Origin: Xanthomonas massiliensis
Lineage (GTDB): Bacteria; Pseudomonadota; Gammaproteobacteria; Xanthomonadales; Xanthomonadaceae
DNA: 64,000 nt
Direction of reading: 5' to 3'
Assembly: GCF_900018785.1 (NCBI RefSeq)
Contig: NZ_FCOY01000007.1
Location: 372,001 to 436,000, forward strand
The notes beneath the pieces were generated by a model, which ran no database searches, was not told the DNA's origin, and was given only the letters and a program-made list of their open reading frames with translations. Positions 19,419-28,912 of this stretch are shown piece after piece. The translations under genes were made by a program, and so were the position numbers. Positions within the stretch are counted from its first letter, which is position 1; each line of letters begins with the position of its first letter.

Positions 19419-19811
19419 TCAGCCGTGGTCGTGGGCCGGCACGGTCGCGGCCTGCCCGTCCTCCAGCCGGTCGAGGAAGTCCACCGCCCGGCGCAGGTGC
19501 GGGATGACGATGGAACCGCCGACCACCAGCCCCACCGAGAAGGTCTCGAAGAACTCCTCGCGGCTGACGCCGGCGTCCTTGCACTGGGCCACGTGGTAGC
19601 TGATGCAGTCGTCGCAGCGCAGGACCAGCGAGGCGACCAGGCCCAGCAGCTCCTTGGTCTTCACGTCGAGCGCGCCGGCCTGGTAGGTCTGGGTGTCGAG
19701 CGCGAAGAAGCGGCGCACGACCTGGTTGGACTCGGCCAGGATGCGCTGGTTCATGCGCTGGCGGAACTCGGTGAATTCGGCGACGCGGTCCTGGCTCTCT
19801 TGTTCGCTCAT
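19419..19811 (-). CDS. AhpD-like carboxymuconolactone decarboxylase family protein
   Basis: A 130-residue all-alpha protein of the CMD/AhpD family. The redox motif CDDCISYH (CxxC followed by His) in LVLRCDDCISYHVAQCKDAG is the AhpD alkylhydroperoxidase-type active site. It lies 104 bp downstream of isocitrate dehydrogenase on the same strand and upstream of nothing in its own operon except glutaredoxin, 90 bp before it. Peroxidase or disulfide-exchange function is a family inference; its partner is not evident. Confidence 0.85.
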   Translation of the reverse strand: MSEQESQDRVAEFTEFRQRMNQRILAESNQVVRRFFALDTQTYQAGALDVKTKELLGLVASLVLRCDDCISYHVAQCKDAGVSREEFFETFSVGLVVGGSIVIPHLRRAVDFLDRLEDGQAATVPAHDHG

Positions 19812-19901
19812 GGCGGTGTTCCCGATGGAGTGGCGTGGCCGCCCAGCGCAGGACCGGCGCCGGATCGCCCGGCTTGGCCTGCGTGGGCCGGCGCGGGGGG
19901 C

Positions 19902-20198
19902 TCAGGCGGCGGCGCCGTCCGGGCCTGCCTGCCCGGCCAGCAGCGGCTCGAGCTTGCCGGCGCGATGCAGCGCCATCATGTCGTCGTAGCCGCCGACGTG
20001 GACCTCGCCGACGAAGATCTGCGGCACGCTGGTGCGGTGGGTGCGGGCGATCATCTTCTCGCGCTCGGCCGGGTCGGTGTCGATGCGGACCTCTTCCCAG
20101 GTCCATCCCTTGCTCTTGAGGAAGTTCTTGGCGGCCACGCAGTACGGACACACCGCGGTGGAATAGATCGTGATCCGGGGGGCGGCGGACTCGCTCAT
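19902..20198 (-). CDS. grxC: Glutaredoxin 3-type
   Basis: A 98-residue monothiol/dithiol exchange protein using glutathione. The active site CPYC lies in YSTAVCPYCVAAKNFL near residue 17, followed by the cis-Pro segment TSVPQIFVGEVHVGGYDD. Length and motifs match GrxC. The ATG at 20198 (MSESAAPRITIYS) is used; an open frame extends far upstream across the divergent protease start and is rejected. It precedes the AhpD-like gene and may supply it with electrons, which is speculation. Confidence 0.92.
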   Translation of the reverse strand: MSESAAPRITIYSTAVCPYCVAAKNFLKSKGWTWEEVRIDTDPAEREKMIARTHRTSVPQIFVGEVHVGGYDDMMALHRAGKLEPLLAGQAGPDGAAA

Positions 20199-20313
20199 GG
20201 GGAAACTCCGGCAACGGAATGGGGTCTGAGCATATGGTAGCGGCGCGGTGGAATTTCCACGGCGCGGCCGCAACACTGTGAACCGCTTTTCCCCTATCGA
20301 CAGGAAACCCCGC

Positions 20314-21957
20314 TTGCCCCTGCGCCCCGTCCTCCTCGCCGCGGCCACCGCGCTGGCCCTGTGCGCCGCGGCCGCACCGGCCCAGGAAACGCGCCTGCCC
20401 GACATCGGCTCCTCGGCCGGCGAGGTGCTCAGTCCGGCGCAGCAGACCGAGTACGGCCGGATGATGCTGGCCGAGCTGCGCAACTACGGCTACGTGCTGG
20501 ACGATCCGCTGCTGGAGAACTGGCTGCAGTCCATGGGCACGCGCCTGGGGGCGGCCAGCGACCGGCCGCAGCAGCAGTTCACCTTCTTCGTCCTCAAGGA
20601 CCGGCAGATCAACGCCTTCGCCACGCTCGGCGGCTACATCGGCGTGAACGCCGGCCTGGTGCTGACCGCCGAGCGCGAGGACGAGGTCGCCGCGGTGCTG
20701 TCCCACGAGATCGCCCACGTCACCCAGCAGCACGTGCTGCGCGCGGTGGAACGGGCCAAGCGCGACCAGGTGCCGATCCTGCTGGGCATGCTGGCGGCGG
20801 TGATCGCCGCCCAGCAGGCCGGCGGCAATTCCTCCGGCGACGCCTCGATGGCCGCCATCGCCAGCGGCATGGGCCTGATCCAGCAGCGCCAGATCGACTA
20901 CACCCGCGCCAACGAGGCCGAGGCCGACCGCCTGGGCATCCGCACCCTGGCCCGCTCGGGCTACGACGTGGATGCCATGGCCGGCTTCTTCGAGCGCATG
21001 TCGCTGGCCATGCGCGCCAACGAGGGCGGCTACAGCGCGCCGGACTTCCTGCAGAGCCACCCGGTCACCGCCACGCGCATCAGCGAGGCGCACGAGCGCG
21101 CCCAGCAGATGAAGAAGAACACCCTGGTGCTGACCACCAGCACGCCCAGCGGCACGCGCCAGGAACGGGTGGACCCGTCCGATCCCGGTGTCCAGCCGCC
21201 GCTGGCCCCGTCCGGCAACCCGCTGCTGCCGGCCGGCATGCAGCTGCCCTACGGCGAGCTCGCGCGCGGGCCCAGCGGCGATTTCGACTGGGCCCGCGAG
21301 CGCCTGCGCGTGCTCAGCGCCAGCACGCCCGGCGCGGCCATCGCCGAGTACGAGGGCATGGCCCGCAAGCGGGCCCTGGACGATCCGCAGCGCTACGGAC
21401 TGGCCCTGGCACGCCTGCGTGCCGGCGATGCGGCGCCGCAGGCGGTGCGCGAGCTGCGACCGCTGCTGGACGCGCATCCGGACAATGTCTGGCTGGCCCT
21501 GGCCCTGGGCCAGGCCGAGGCCCGCGCCGGCCAGCTCGCCCAGGCCGATGCGCGCTTCGCGGCCGTGCTCAAGCGCCTGCCCGGCAACCGCGCCGCCGCG
21601 CTGACCTACGCCGAGACGCTCAATGCACGCGGCAACCGCGAGGGCGGCGAGCGCGCGCAGGCGGTGCTGCGGCCGATGCTGGCCCAGGGCGGCGACGACC
21701 CGGTGTTCCAGCAGACCTACGCCCGCGCCTGCGAACTGGCCGGGGACACGATCCGCGCCGGCGAGGCCTATGCCGAGGCCGCCTACCTGAACGGTCGCCC
21801 GCAACAGGCCCTGATCCAGCTGCAGAACCTCAAGAAGCGCGGCGACCTGGACTACGTGGCGCGCGCGCGCATCGATGCCCGCATCGCCGCCATCACCCCC
21901 GAGGTGCTGGAAATGCGCCGCGAGGGCATCCGCGACCCCGACATGGGCGGGCGCTGA
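20314..21957 (+). CDS. BepA-like periplasmic M48 metalloprotease with TPR domain
   Basis: A zinc protease/chaperone of the BepA (YfgC) group, which maintains outer-membrane assembly (BAM and LptD). After a signal peptide (RPVLLAAATALALCAAAAPAQ) comes an M48 domain with HEIAH in AAVLSHEIAHVTQQH and the downstream glutamate in NEAEADRLGI, then a C-terminal TPR-like half. The start is uncertain: TTG at 20314 has AGGAAA at good spacing and gives a compact signal peptide; GTG at 20278 or 20248 would add 12 or 22 residues. About 547 residues, longer than E. coli BepA (487). It is divergent from grxC. Confidence 0.88.
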   Translation: MPLRPVLLAAATALALCAAAAPAQETRLPDIGSSAGEVLSPAQQTEYGRMMLAELRNYGYVLDDPLLENWLQSMGTRLGAASDRPQQQFTFFVLKDRQINAFATLGGYIGVNAGLVLTAEREDEVAAVLSHEIAHVTQQHVLRAVERAKRDQVPILLGMLAAVIAAQQAGGNSSGDASMAAIASGMGLIQQRQIDYTRANEAEADRLGIRTLARSGYDVDAMAGFFERMSLAMRANEGGYSAPDFLQSHPVTATRISEAHERAQQMKKNTLVLTTSTPSGTRQERVDPSDPGVQPPLAPSGNPLLPAGMQLPYGELARGPSGDFDWARERLRVLSASTPGAAIAEYEGMARKRALDDPQRYGLALARLRAGDAAPQAVRELRPLLDAHPDNVWLALALGQAEARAGQLAQADARFAAVLKRLPGNRAAALTYAETLNARGNREGGERAQAVLRPMLAQGGDDPVFQQTYARACELAGDTIRAGEAYAEAAYLNGRPQQALIQLQNLKKRGDLDYVARARIDARIAAITPEVLEMRREGIRDPDMGGR

Positions 21958-22077
21958 GCGACGGCTACCAGACGGTCGCGCGGCGGCAGGACGGTGGATT
22001 GGCGGATTCGATCCTGCGGCCTCGGCGCCAGGCCGGGCAGGTCGCGGCCAAGCAAGGCTGGCCGCGTCGCGCGCGGG

Positions 22078-22872
22078 TCATGCGCCTGGCGCGATCCAGG
22101 CCAGGGTCGCCATGCGCCCGGTACGGCGGTCGCGCCGGTGCGAATAGAAGCGCGCCGCGTCGGTGATCGTGCACAGCCCGCCGCCATGCACCTGTCCGGG
22201 CGCCACCCCGGCCGCGGCCAGGCGCCGCCGCGCCAGCGCGTACAGGTCCACCCGCCAGTGCCCGGGGCCGGTGGCCAGGAACGCGCCGGCCGCACCCGGG
22301 TCGGCATCGACGAAGGCGTGGAAGACCTCCGCGCCGATCTCGTAGGCCTGCGGCCCGGCGGCCGGGCCGAGCCAGGCCTGCAGGTGCCCGGCCGGCGTCC
22401 GCATCGCCGCGACCGTGGCCTCAAGCATCCCGCCGGCCAGGCCGCGCCAGCCGGCGTGCGCGACCGCGACCTCGAGGCCGTCGCGCGCGGCGAACACCAC
22501 GGGCAGGCAGTCGGCGGTGAGGATGGCCAGCACCACGCCGGGCGTACCGGTCACCGCGGCATCGGCCTCCGGCTCGGCGACGGCGGCGCGGGCGGCGGCC
22601 AGCGGGACATCGAAGCGGGCCACGCCGCGGCCATGCACCTGGCGCAGCCAGTGCGGCAACGACGGCAGGCGCAGGCGCGTGGCGAGTTCGGCCCGGTTGC
22701 CCTCGACCGTGGCCGGATCGTCGCCGTCGGCCGCGGTACGGTTGCCCAGGTTGAGCGTATCGAACGGCGGCAGCGAACGGCCCGCCCCGCGGCGCAGCGT
22801 GACCAGCGCCTGCACGCCGGCCGGTGCCGGCCAGTCGGCGGGCAGCACGAACGCCGGCCCCGGCGCGGCCAT
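22078..22872 (-). CDS. pgeF: PgeF/YfiH purine nucleoside phosphorylase-like (laccase-domain) protein
   Basis: A 264-residue copper/zinc oxidase-fold protein of the YfiH family, linked in E. coli to editing of peptidoglycan precursors. The signature segments are LRQVHGRGVARFD, LTADCLPVVFAARDG, VAVAHAGWRGLAGG and the final CTITDAARFYSHRRDRRTGRMATLAW. The conserved His and Cys residues are present. The ATG at 22872 overlaps the rluD stop as ATGA, so the two are translationally coupled, an arrangement common in proteobacteria. Confidence 0.92.
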   Translation of the reverse strand: MAAPGPAFVLPADWPAPAGVQALVTLRRGAGRSLPPFDTLNLGNRTAADGDDPATVEGNRAELATRLRLPSLPHWLRQVHGRGVARFDVPLAAARAAVAEPEADAAVTGTPGVVLAILTADCLPVVFAARDGLEVAVAHAGWRGLAGGMLEATVAAMRTPAGHLQAWLGPAAGPQAYEIGAEVFHAFVDADPGAAGAFLATGPGHWRVDLYALARRRLAAAGVAPGQVHGGGLCTITDAARFYSHRRDRRTGRMATLAWIAPGA

Positions 22873-23852
22873 CAGCGCGCTCGCTCCTCGGCCTGGCGCG
22901 TGTCCTCGCGCAGCGCGGCCAGCAGGCGGCGCATGTCCTCCGGCAACGGCGCCTGCACCCGCACCGGCACGCCGGTGACCGGGTGGTCGAATTCCAGGAC
23001 CTCCGCGTGCAGCGCCTGGCGCCGGAACCCGCGCAGGACCTCGGCCAGCTCGTCGGTGGCATGGCGCGGCAGGCGCAGCGCGCCGCCGTAGAGCGGATCG
23101 CCCACGATCGGGGACTTCATGTAGGCCATGTGCACCCGGATCTGGTGGGTGCGGCCGGTCTCCAGCCGGCACTCCAGCGCGGTATGCGCGCGGAAGCGCT
23201 CGCGCAGGCGGAAGTGGGTGATGGCCTCCTTGCCGTCCTCGCGCACGGCCATCTTCAGCCGGTCGCGCGGATGCCGGTCGATCGGCAGGTCGGCGGTGCC
23301 GCCAGCGACCAGCGCGCCCTGCACCACTGCCAGGTACTGGCGGTGCACCTGGCGCGCGGACAGCTGCGCGACCAGGGCGGCCTGGGCCTGGGCGGTGCGG
23401 GCGATCACCATCACCCCGCTGGTGTCCTTGTCCAGGCGATGGACGACGCCGGCGCGCGGCAGCGCGGCCAGCGCCGGATCGCGGTACAGCAGCGCGTTGA
23501 CCAGGGTACCGGTGGGATTGCCCGCCCCGGGATGGACCACCAGCCCGGCCGGCTTGTCCAGCACGAAGACGTCCGCGTCCTCATACAGCACGTCCAGCGG
23601 GATGTCCTCCGGCGCCGCGTCGGTGCGCTCCTCCGGGGTCGCGGTCACGGTGACGGTCTCGCCGCCGCGCACCGCATCGCGCGGGCGCGCCGGGGCGCCG
23701 TCCACCTGCACCTCGCCAGCCTTGATCCAGGCGGACAGGCGCGAGCGCGAGAACTCGGGGAACAGCTCGGCCAGCACCGCATCGAGGCGGCGGCCGGCGG
23801 CGCTGTCGGGCACCACGGCGTGGCGGGAGGGATCGGGAACGGGCAGGGACAT
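22872..23852 (-). CDS. rluD: RluD, 23S rRNA pseudouridine(1911/1915/1917) synthase
   Basis: A 326-residue pseudouridine synthase acting on helix 69 of 23S rRNA. It has an N-terminal S4 RNA-binding domain ([18 protein letters not shown]) and a catalytic domain with the active-site Asp in [16 protein letters not shown], then RQYLAVVQG and [14 protein letters not shown]. The ATG at 23852 is chosen over an in-frame start 45 nt upstream. It is divergent from bamD, a common arrangement, and coupled to pgeF. Confidence 0.94.
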   Translation of the reverse strand: MSLPVPDPSRHAVVPDSAAGRRLDAVLAELFPEFSRSRLSAWIKAGEVQVDGAPARPRDAVRGGETVTVTATPEERTDAAPEDIPLDVLYEDADVFVLDKPAGLVVHPGAGNPTGTLVNALLYRDPALAALPRAGVVHRLDKDTSGVMVIARTAQAQAALVAQLSARQVHRQYLAVVQGALVAGGTADLPIDRHPRDRLKMAVREDGKEAITHFRLRERFRAHTALECRLETGRTHQIRVHMAYMKSPIVGDPLYGGALRLPRHATDELAEVLRGFRRQALHAEVLEFDHPVTGVPVRVQAPLPEDMRRLLAALREDTRQAEERAR

Positions 23853-23962
23853 GGCGGGGACAGGCGAGGGAAACGGCGGCCGGCACCGGCAAGTCATTCG
23901 CCGGACAGGCCACTAGGCTATCATCGCCGCCTACGTTTCCCGACGCGTCCTGCGCAGAGCCC

Positions 23963-24838
23963 ATGATCCGACGCCCCCGCTCCACCCCGTTCCGCCTGAT
24001 CGCCCTGGTGCTGGTCATCGCGGTACTCGCCACCGGCTGCCATCGCGGCACCAAGAAGGACGCCGAGGAAGGCATGCCCGTCGAACAGCTCTACCAGAAG
24101 GCCCACGGCCTGATGGAGAAGGGCAACTGGAGCGGCGCGGAGACCACCTTCAAGCGCCTGACCGCGCAGTACCCGTACGGGCCGTACACCGAGCAGGCCA
24201 TGGTCGAGGTCGCCTACGCCCAGTACAAGGCCGGCAAGCACGACGACGCGGTGTCGAGCATCGACCGCTTCATCCGGACCTATCCGACCCACCGCGACAT
24301 CGCCTACATGTACTACCTGCGCGGCCTGTCCAACGCCAACCGCGACACGGTGTTCCTGCGCCGGGTGTGGTCGCTGGACCCGAGCCGCCGCGACCTGTCC
24401 ACGCCGCAGCAGGCCTACAACGACTTCAACATCGTCGCCGACCGCTACCCCAACAGCCGCTACGCCGCCGATGCGCGCGAGCGCATGATCGCCCTGCGCG
24501 ACGTGTTCGCCCAGCACGAGCTCGACGTGGCCCTGTACTACCTGCGCCGCACCGCGTGGGTGTCGGCCGCCAACCGCGCCACCTACCTGCTGGAGACCTA
24601 TCCGCAGAGCGCGTTCCAGTACGACGCGGTGGCGGTCCTGGCCGACGCCTATACCCACCTGGGCAACCAGAAGCTGGCCGACGACGCGCGCCGGGTGTTG
24701 CAGCTGAACGACCCGCAGCACCCCTACCTGGCCGGCAACTGGCCCAAGTACCCGTGGGCGATCCGCAAGCTCAATCCGTTCGCCGGCGAGAAGTCGGTGG
24801 CCACCGGCCAGAAGAACGCGGTGATCGACCGCAGGTAG
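23963..24838 (+). CDS. bamD: BamD, outer-membrane assembly lipoprotein
   Basis: BamD is an essential lipoprotein of the BAM complex that inserts beta-barrel proteins. The 291-residue precursor begins with an Arg-rich n-region, a hydrophobic core LIALVLVIAVL and the lipobox LATGC, giving a lipid-modified Cys near residue 26. Five TPR-like repeats follow (PVEQLYQKAHGLMEKGNWSGAE, YGPYTEQAMVEVAYAQYKAGKHDDAV, and others). Divergent position from rluD is typical. A terminator follows at 24861. Confidence 0.95.
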   Translation: MIRRPRSTPFRLIALVLVIAVLATGCHRGTKKDAEEGMPVEQLYQKAHGLMEKGNWSGAETTFKRLTAQYPYGPYTEQAMVEVAYAQYKAGKHDDAVSSIDRFIRTYPTHRDIAYMYYLRGLSNANRDTVFLRRVWSLDPSRRDLSTPQQAYNDFNIVADRYPNSRYAADARERMIALRDVFAQHELDVALYYLRRTAWVSAANRATYLLETYPQSAFQYDAVAVLADAYTHLGNQKLADDARRVLQLNDPQHPYLAGNWPKYPWAIRKLNPFAGEKSVATGQKNAVIDRR

Positions 24839-24860
24839 GAATCGGCGGCGACCGGTTCGG

Positions 24861-24884
24861 GAAGGGGCCCTGCGGGGCCCTTTC
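24861..24884 (+). terminator. bamD terminator
   Basis: A stem of GGGCCC flanked by A-T pairs (arms 24861-24870 and 24875-24884, 4-nt loop) followed by T-rich sequence. It lies 22 nt after the bamD stop. Confidence 0.7.
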
Positions 24885-25036
24885 CGTTTCAGGATGGCGG
24901 TGGCGGCGACCGAGGGCCACTTCGCCAGGCCGCTCCCTGCCGGGTTGCCGCCTGCCCGGCGGCGACAAGCTCACCCCGTGGGTCCCGCGTCCAGGCATCG
25001 ACCTGCCGGCGGCCGCGACCCGTACCGGCCGCCAGC

Positions 25037-26674
25037 TCAGCCGCGGTAGCCGTTGGTGATCGGGTAGCGCCGCTCGCGGCCGAACGCGCGCCGCGACACC
25101 TTCGGCCCGGGCGCGGCCTGGTGGCGCTTCCACTCGTTGACGCGCACCAGGCGCAGCACCTTGTCCACCACCTCGGCGGCGTAGCCGGCGGCGACGATCT
25201 CCGCGCGCGACTGCTCCTGGTCCACGTAGCGGTAGAGGATCGCGTCGAGCACGTCGTAGGGCGGCAGCGAGTCCTGGTCGGTCTGGTTCTCGCGCAGCTC
25301 GGCCGAGGGCGGGCGGGCGATCACCGCCGGCGGGATCACCGGCGCGCCGCCCACGGTGTTGCGCCACTTGGCCAGGCCGAACACCTCGGTCTTGTACAGG
25401 TCCTTGATCGGCGCGTAGCCGCCGCACATGTCGCCGTAGATGGTGGCGTAGCCGACCGCGTACTCGCTCTTGTTGCCGGTGGTCAGCAGCAGCCCGCCGA
25501 ACTTGTTGGCCAGCGCCATCAGGATCGCGCCGCGGCAGCGCGACTGCAGGTTCTCCTCGGTCAGGTCGGGCTCGGTGCCGGCGAACAGCGGCGCCAGCGC
25601 GCCGAGCATGCCCTCGAAGGCCGGCTCGATCGCCACCGTGTCCAGCTTCACGCCCAGCGCGGCGCACTGCTCGGCGGCCAGGTCGTTGGACAGGCCGGAG
25701 GTGTAGCGCGAAGGCAGGCGTACCGCGGTGACGTTGTCCGCGCCCAGCGCGTCCACGGCGATGGCCAGTACCAGGGCCGAGTCGATGCCGCCGGACAGGC
25801 CGACCCACACCCTGGAGAACCCGTTCTTGCGGCAATAGTCCTGCACCCCGCGCACCACCGCGCGCCAGGCCAGCGCATCCATGCTCTCGTCGCCGTCGTC
25901 CATCCACAGCAGCGGCGTGAAGCGGCGTGCGTCGGCGTCGTATTCCACCGCCAGCCACTGGTCCACGAACGCGGCCGCGGCCGGATGCACGGTGCCGTCG
26001 CCGTCGGCCACCACCGAGGCGCCGTCGAACACCAGCGCGTCCTGGCCGCCGACCAGGTTGAGGTAGGCGATCCCCGCCCCGCCCTGGCGGGTGCGCTCGG
26101 CCAGCAGCGCGTCGCGCTGGGCGTGCTTGCCGCGCTCGTAGGGCGAGGCGTTAGGCACCAGCACCAGCTCCGCGCCGGCGGCGACGGTGTCGTCCAGCGG
26201 CTGGTCGAACCACAGGTCCTCGCAGACCACCACGCCCACCTGCACGCCGCCGACCTCGAACACGCAGGCGCCGCCGTCGGGATCGACGTCGAAGTAGCGG
26301 CGCTCGTCGAACACCGCGTAGTTGGGCAGCTCGCGCTTGCGGTAGGTGGCCGCGACCGCGCCGTCGCGCAGCACGCTGGCCGCGTTGTAGACCACCGCGC
26401 CGGCGCTCTGCGGCCAGCCGACCACGGCCACGATGCCGCGCACGCCGCGCGCGATGCGCTCCAGCGCGCGCTCGCAGTCGGCCAGGAACCCCGGGCGCAG
26501 CAGCAGGTCCTCCGGCGGATAGCCGCTGACCGCCAGCTCCGGGAACAGCACCACGTCCGCGCCCAGCTCGTCGCGGGCCTGCGCGACCAGTTCGATGATC
26601 CGTTCGGCGTTCTTGTCCACCGCGCCGACCGGGAAGTCGAACTGCGCCAGGGCGATGCGGAGCGTGCGTGACAT
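25037..26674 (-). CDS. nadE: Glutamine-dependent NAD+ synthetase
   Basis: NadE converts deamido-NAD to NAD using ATP and glutamine. The 545-residue protein fuses an N-terminal nitrilase-type glutaminase (catalytic E in LFPELAVSGYPPED, K in TYRKRELPNY, C in GVVVCEDLWFD) to a C-terminal synthetase with the ATP P-loop GLSGGIDSAL and LTTGNKSEYAVGYATIYGD. Length is normal for the glutamine-dependent type. It is transcribed with ppiD on the same strand but separated from it by a terminator. Confidence 0.96.
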   Translation of the reverse strand: MSRTLRIALAQFDFPVGAVDKNAERIIELVAQARDELGADVVLFPELAVSGYPPEDLLLRPGFLADCERALERIARGVRGIVAVVGWPQSAGAVVYNAASVLRDGAVAATYRKRELPNYAVFDERRYFDVDPDGGACVFEVGGVQVGVVVCEDLWFDQPLDDTVAAGAELVLVPNASPYERGKHAQRDALLAERTRQGGAGIAYLNLVGGQDALVFDGASVVADGDGTVHPAAAAFVDQWLAVEYDADARRFTPLLWMDDGDESMDALAWRAVVRGVQDYCRKNGFSRVWVGLSGGIDSALVLAIAVDALGADNVTAVRLPSRYTSGLSNDLAAEQCAALGVKLDTVAIEPAFEGMLGALAPLFAGTEPDLTEENLQSRCRGAILMALANKFGGLLLTTGNKSEYAVGYATIYGDMCGGYAPIKDLYKTEVFGLAKWRNTVGGAPVIPPAVIARPPSAELRENQTDQDSLPPYDVLDAILYRYVDQEQSRAEIVAAGYAAEVVDKVLRLVRVNEWKRHQAAPGPKVSRRAFGRERRYPITNGYRG

Positions 26675-26795
26675 GTCGGTCGTGCGCCTCGTGTTGCGCC
26701 CGCGCGGGCGCGGGCCGGAAGAAGGCCGGCCGGCGGCCGGACCGCGCCATTATCCCAGATGGCGCACGCCGCCATTCCACGCCCCGCAAAACGCC

Positions 26796-26821
26796 ACGGC
26801 CCCGGGCGCTGCCGGGGCCGT
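26796..26821 (-). terminator. ppiD terminator
   Basis: On the minus strand a perfect 10-bp stem (ACGGCCCCGG and its complement, 6-nt loop) is followed by GGCGTTTTG. It separates ppiD from nadE. Confidence 0.78.
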
Positions 26822-26850
26822 GGCGGTGGGACCGGCGCGACGACGCCGGG

Positions 26851-28821
26851 CTACAGCTGGGATTCGTTGAGGGTGATCTTGTCGCGCTTGCGCAGTGCCT
26901 GGATGAACGCCTTGGCGGCATCCACGCCGTCGAGCTGCTCCAGCTGCTGGCGCAGCGCGGTCTTCTGCTCGGCCGGCACCGCGGCCACGTCGCCCGGGGT
27001 GACCTTGTCGACCACGAACAAGGCCTGGCGGCCGTCGGGCATGGCGATGTGGCCGACCGCGGGCTTGCCGTCGGCCGGGGCCGGCGCGGCGAACACGGCG
27101 CGGTTGGCCTCGGCCGTGGGCAGCGGCGCGGTGCGCGGCAGGCCCGGCATCGGGGTGACCTGCAGCTTCTCGGCCGCGGCGATCGCCTGCAGGCTCTCGC
27201 CCTTGCGCAACCGCTCCACCAGGGCCTGCGCGGCCTGGGCGCCGGCCTGCTTCTGGCGGTCGGCACGGATGGCGGCGACGACCTGGTCGTGCACCTTGGC
27301 CAGCGGCTGTGCCTGGGCCGGGGTGTGGGCGGCGACGCGGATGATCACGCTGTGGTCCGGGCCCAGTTCGATCGGGTCGCTGGCGGTACCGTCGGCGATC
27401 AGGTTCTCGGAGAAGGCCTGGTGCAGCACCGCCGGGTTGGCGGCCAGCCCGGGGGCATCCTGGCGCGAGAACGGGCCGATCGTCTCCACCTTCAGGCCGG
27501 CCTGGGTGGCGGCCTGGTCCAGCGCGGTGGGGTTCTTGTAGACCAGGTCCACCAGCTTGCCGGACAGGTCGCTGTAGGCGCGGTCGCGGTCGGCCTGGCG
27601 CTGCTCGTCGGCCAGCTGCGCGCGGACCTCCTCGAAGCTCTTGCCCTGCCCGCCCTTGATCCCGCGGACCTGGATGACGTGCCAGCCGAACTCGGTCTTG
27701 ACCGGGCCGACGATGGCCCCGTCCTGGGCGCCGAACAGGGCGTCCTCGAACGGCTTGACCATGGTGCCGCGCTCGACCCAGCCCAGGTCGCCGCCGTTGT
27801 CCTTGGAACCGGGATCCTGCGAATCGGCCTTGGCCAGCGCGGCGAAGTCCGCGCCCGGCTTGCGCGCCTGCTCGGCGATCTGCGCGGCCTTCTGCTCGGC
27901 CGCCTTCTGCGCGGCGGCATCGCTGCCGGCGGTGATCAGGATGTGCGAGGCCAGGCGCTGCTCGGGCGCCACGAAGCGGGCCTTCTCCTCGTCGTAGCGC
28001 TTGCGCAGGGCGGCCTCGTCCGGCTCGGCCGGTGCCGGCAGCTTGCTGCCGTCGACCTCCACGTACTGCAGGGTGACCTGCTCGGGCTGCATGAAATCGC
28101 GCGGATGGCCGTCGTACCACTGCTTGACCTGCGCCTCGGTGACCGGCGCGGTGTCCGCGGCCGGCTCGGGCAGCAGCGCGAACTGCACGTCGCGGGTCTC
28201 GCCGAGCAGGCGCAGGGTGCGCTCCAGCTCGCCCGGGGTGACGAAGGCCGACTCGACCAGGCCCTCGGGAATCACCGTCTGCTGCAGGGTATCGCGCACC
28301 AGCTGCTGGAACTGCGCCGGCGTGCGCGGCGGGGTGCCCTGGGCCAGCGCCATCTGGTAGGTGGCCGGGTCGAACTTGCCGTCGCTCTGGAACGCGGGGA
28401 TCGCGGCGATGTAGTCGCGCACGGCGTTGTCGCCGACCACGATGCCGGCCTGCTCGGAGGCCAGCCGCATCACCTGCTCGTCGATCAGCTGGTCCAGCGC
28501 CTGGCGCTTGTTCTCGGTGCTCTCGAAGGCGCGCGCGTCGAAGGCGTCGCCCTGCTGCTCGCGCGCCTGCATGCGCAGCTGCTCGAAGCGGGCGCGGAAA
28601 TCCTCGGTGCTGATCTCGTGGTGGCGCCACAGCAGCGACACCGGCCACCACGACGGCGCGGACGCCCACCAGGACGGCGGTGCGGCGACCTTGGCGACGT
28701 TGTTGGCGCCGACGCCACCGAGGTAGCTGTTGTCGACGACGAACAGGAACGGGATCATCAGCAGGCCGAGGATGGCCGTGGCGATCCATCCCGAGGTCTT
28801 CTCACGGAGTGTCTGCAGCAT
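26851..28821 (-). CDS. ppiD: PpiD-like periplasmic peptidyl-prolyl isomerase/chaperone
   Basis: A 656-residue inner-membrane-anchored periplasmic chaperone near the Sec translocon. The N-terminus has one membrane helix (about residues 11-31, GWIATAILGLLMIPFLFVVDN), then a SurA-like N-terminal domain, one parvulin domain at about residues 265-370 (ASHILITAG...FEDALFGAQDGAIVGPVKTEFGWHVIQVRGI), and a C-terminal region. The juxtamembrane stretch around residues 46-70 is unusually Trp/Pro-rich (PPSWWASAPSWWPVSLLW) where E. coli PpiD has a short VNGQEIS-type linker. It is a single gene ending in a terminator. Confidence 0.92.
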   Translation of the reverse strand: MLQTLREKTSGWIATAILGLLMIPFLFVVDNSYLGGVGANNVAKVAAPPSWWASAPSWWPVSLLWRHHEISTEDFRARFEQLRMQAREQQGDAFDARAFESTENKRQALDQLIDEQVMRLASEQAGIVVGDNAVRDYIAAIPAFQSDGKFDPATYQMALAQGTPPRTPAQFQQLVRDTLQQTVIPEGLVESAFVTPGELERTLRLLGETRDVQFALLPEPAADTAPVTEAQVKQWYDGHPRDFMQPEQVTLQYVEVDGSKLPAPAEPDEAALRKRYDEEKARFVAPEQRLASHILITAGSDAAAQKAAEQKAAQIAEQARKPGADFAALAKADSQDPGSKDNGGDLGWVERGTMVKPFEDALFGAQDGAIVGPVKTEFGWHVIQVRGIKGGQGKSFEEVRAQLADEQRQADRDRAYSDLSGKLVDLVYKNPTALDQAATQAGLKVETIGPFSRQDAPGLAANPAVLHQAFSENLIADGTASDPIELGPDHSVIIRVAAHTPAQAQPLAKVHDQVVAAIRADRQKQAGAQAAQALVERLRKGESLQAIAAAEKLQVTPMPGLPRTAPLPTAEANRAVFAAPAPADGKPAVGHIAMPDGRQALFVVDKVTPGDVAAVPAEQKTALRQQLEQLDGVDAAKAFIQALRKRDKITLNESQL

Positions 28822-28912
28822 TGCGGGAATCTGGGCCTGGGGGCAGAGCCGCGCAGTTTAACCCGCTTCCCGGGCCGGGCGGGGATCGGCCCCGTCCGGC
28901 CCGGCCCGGCGA

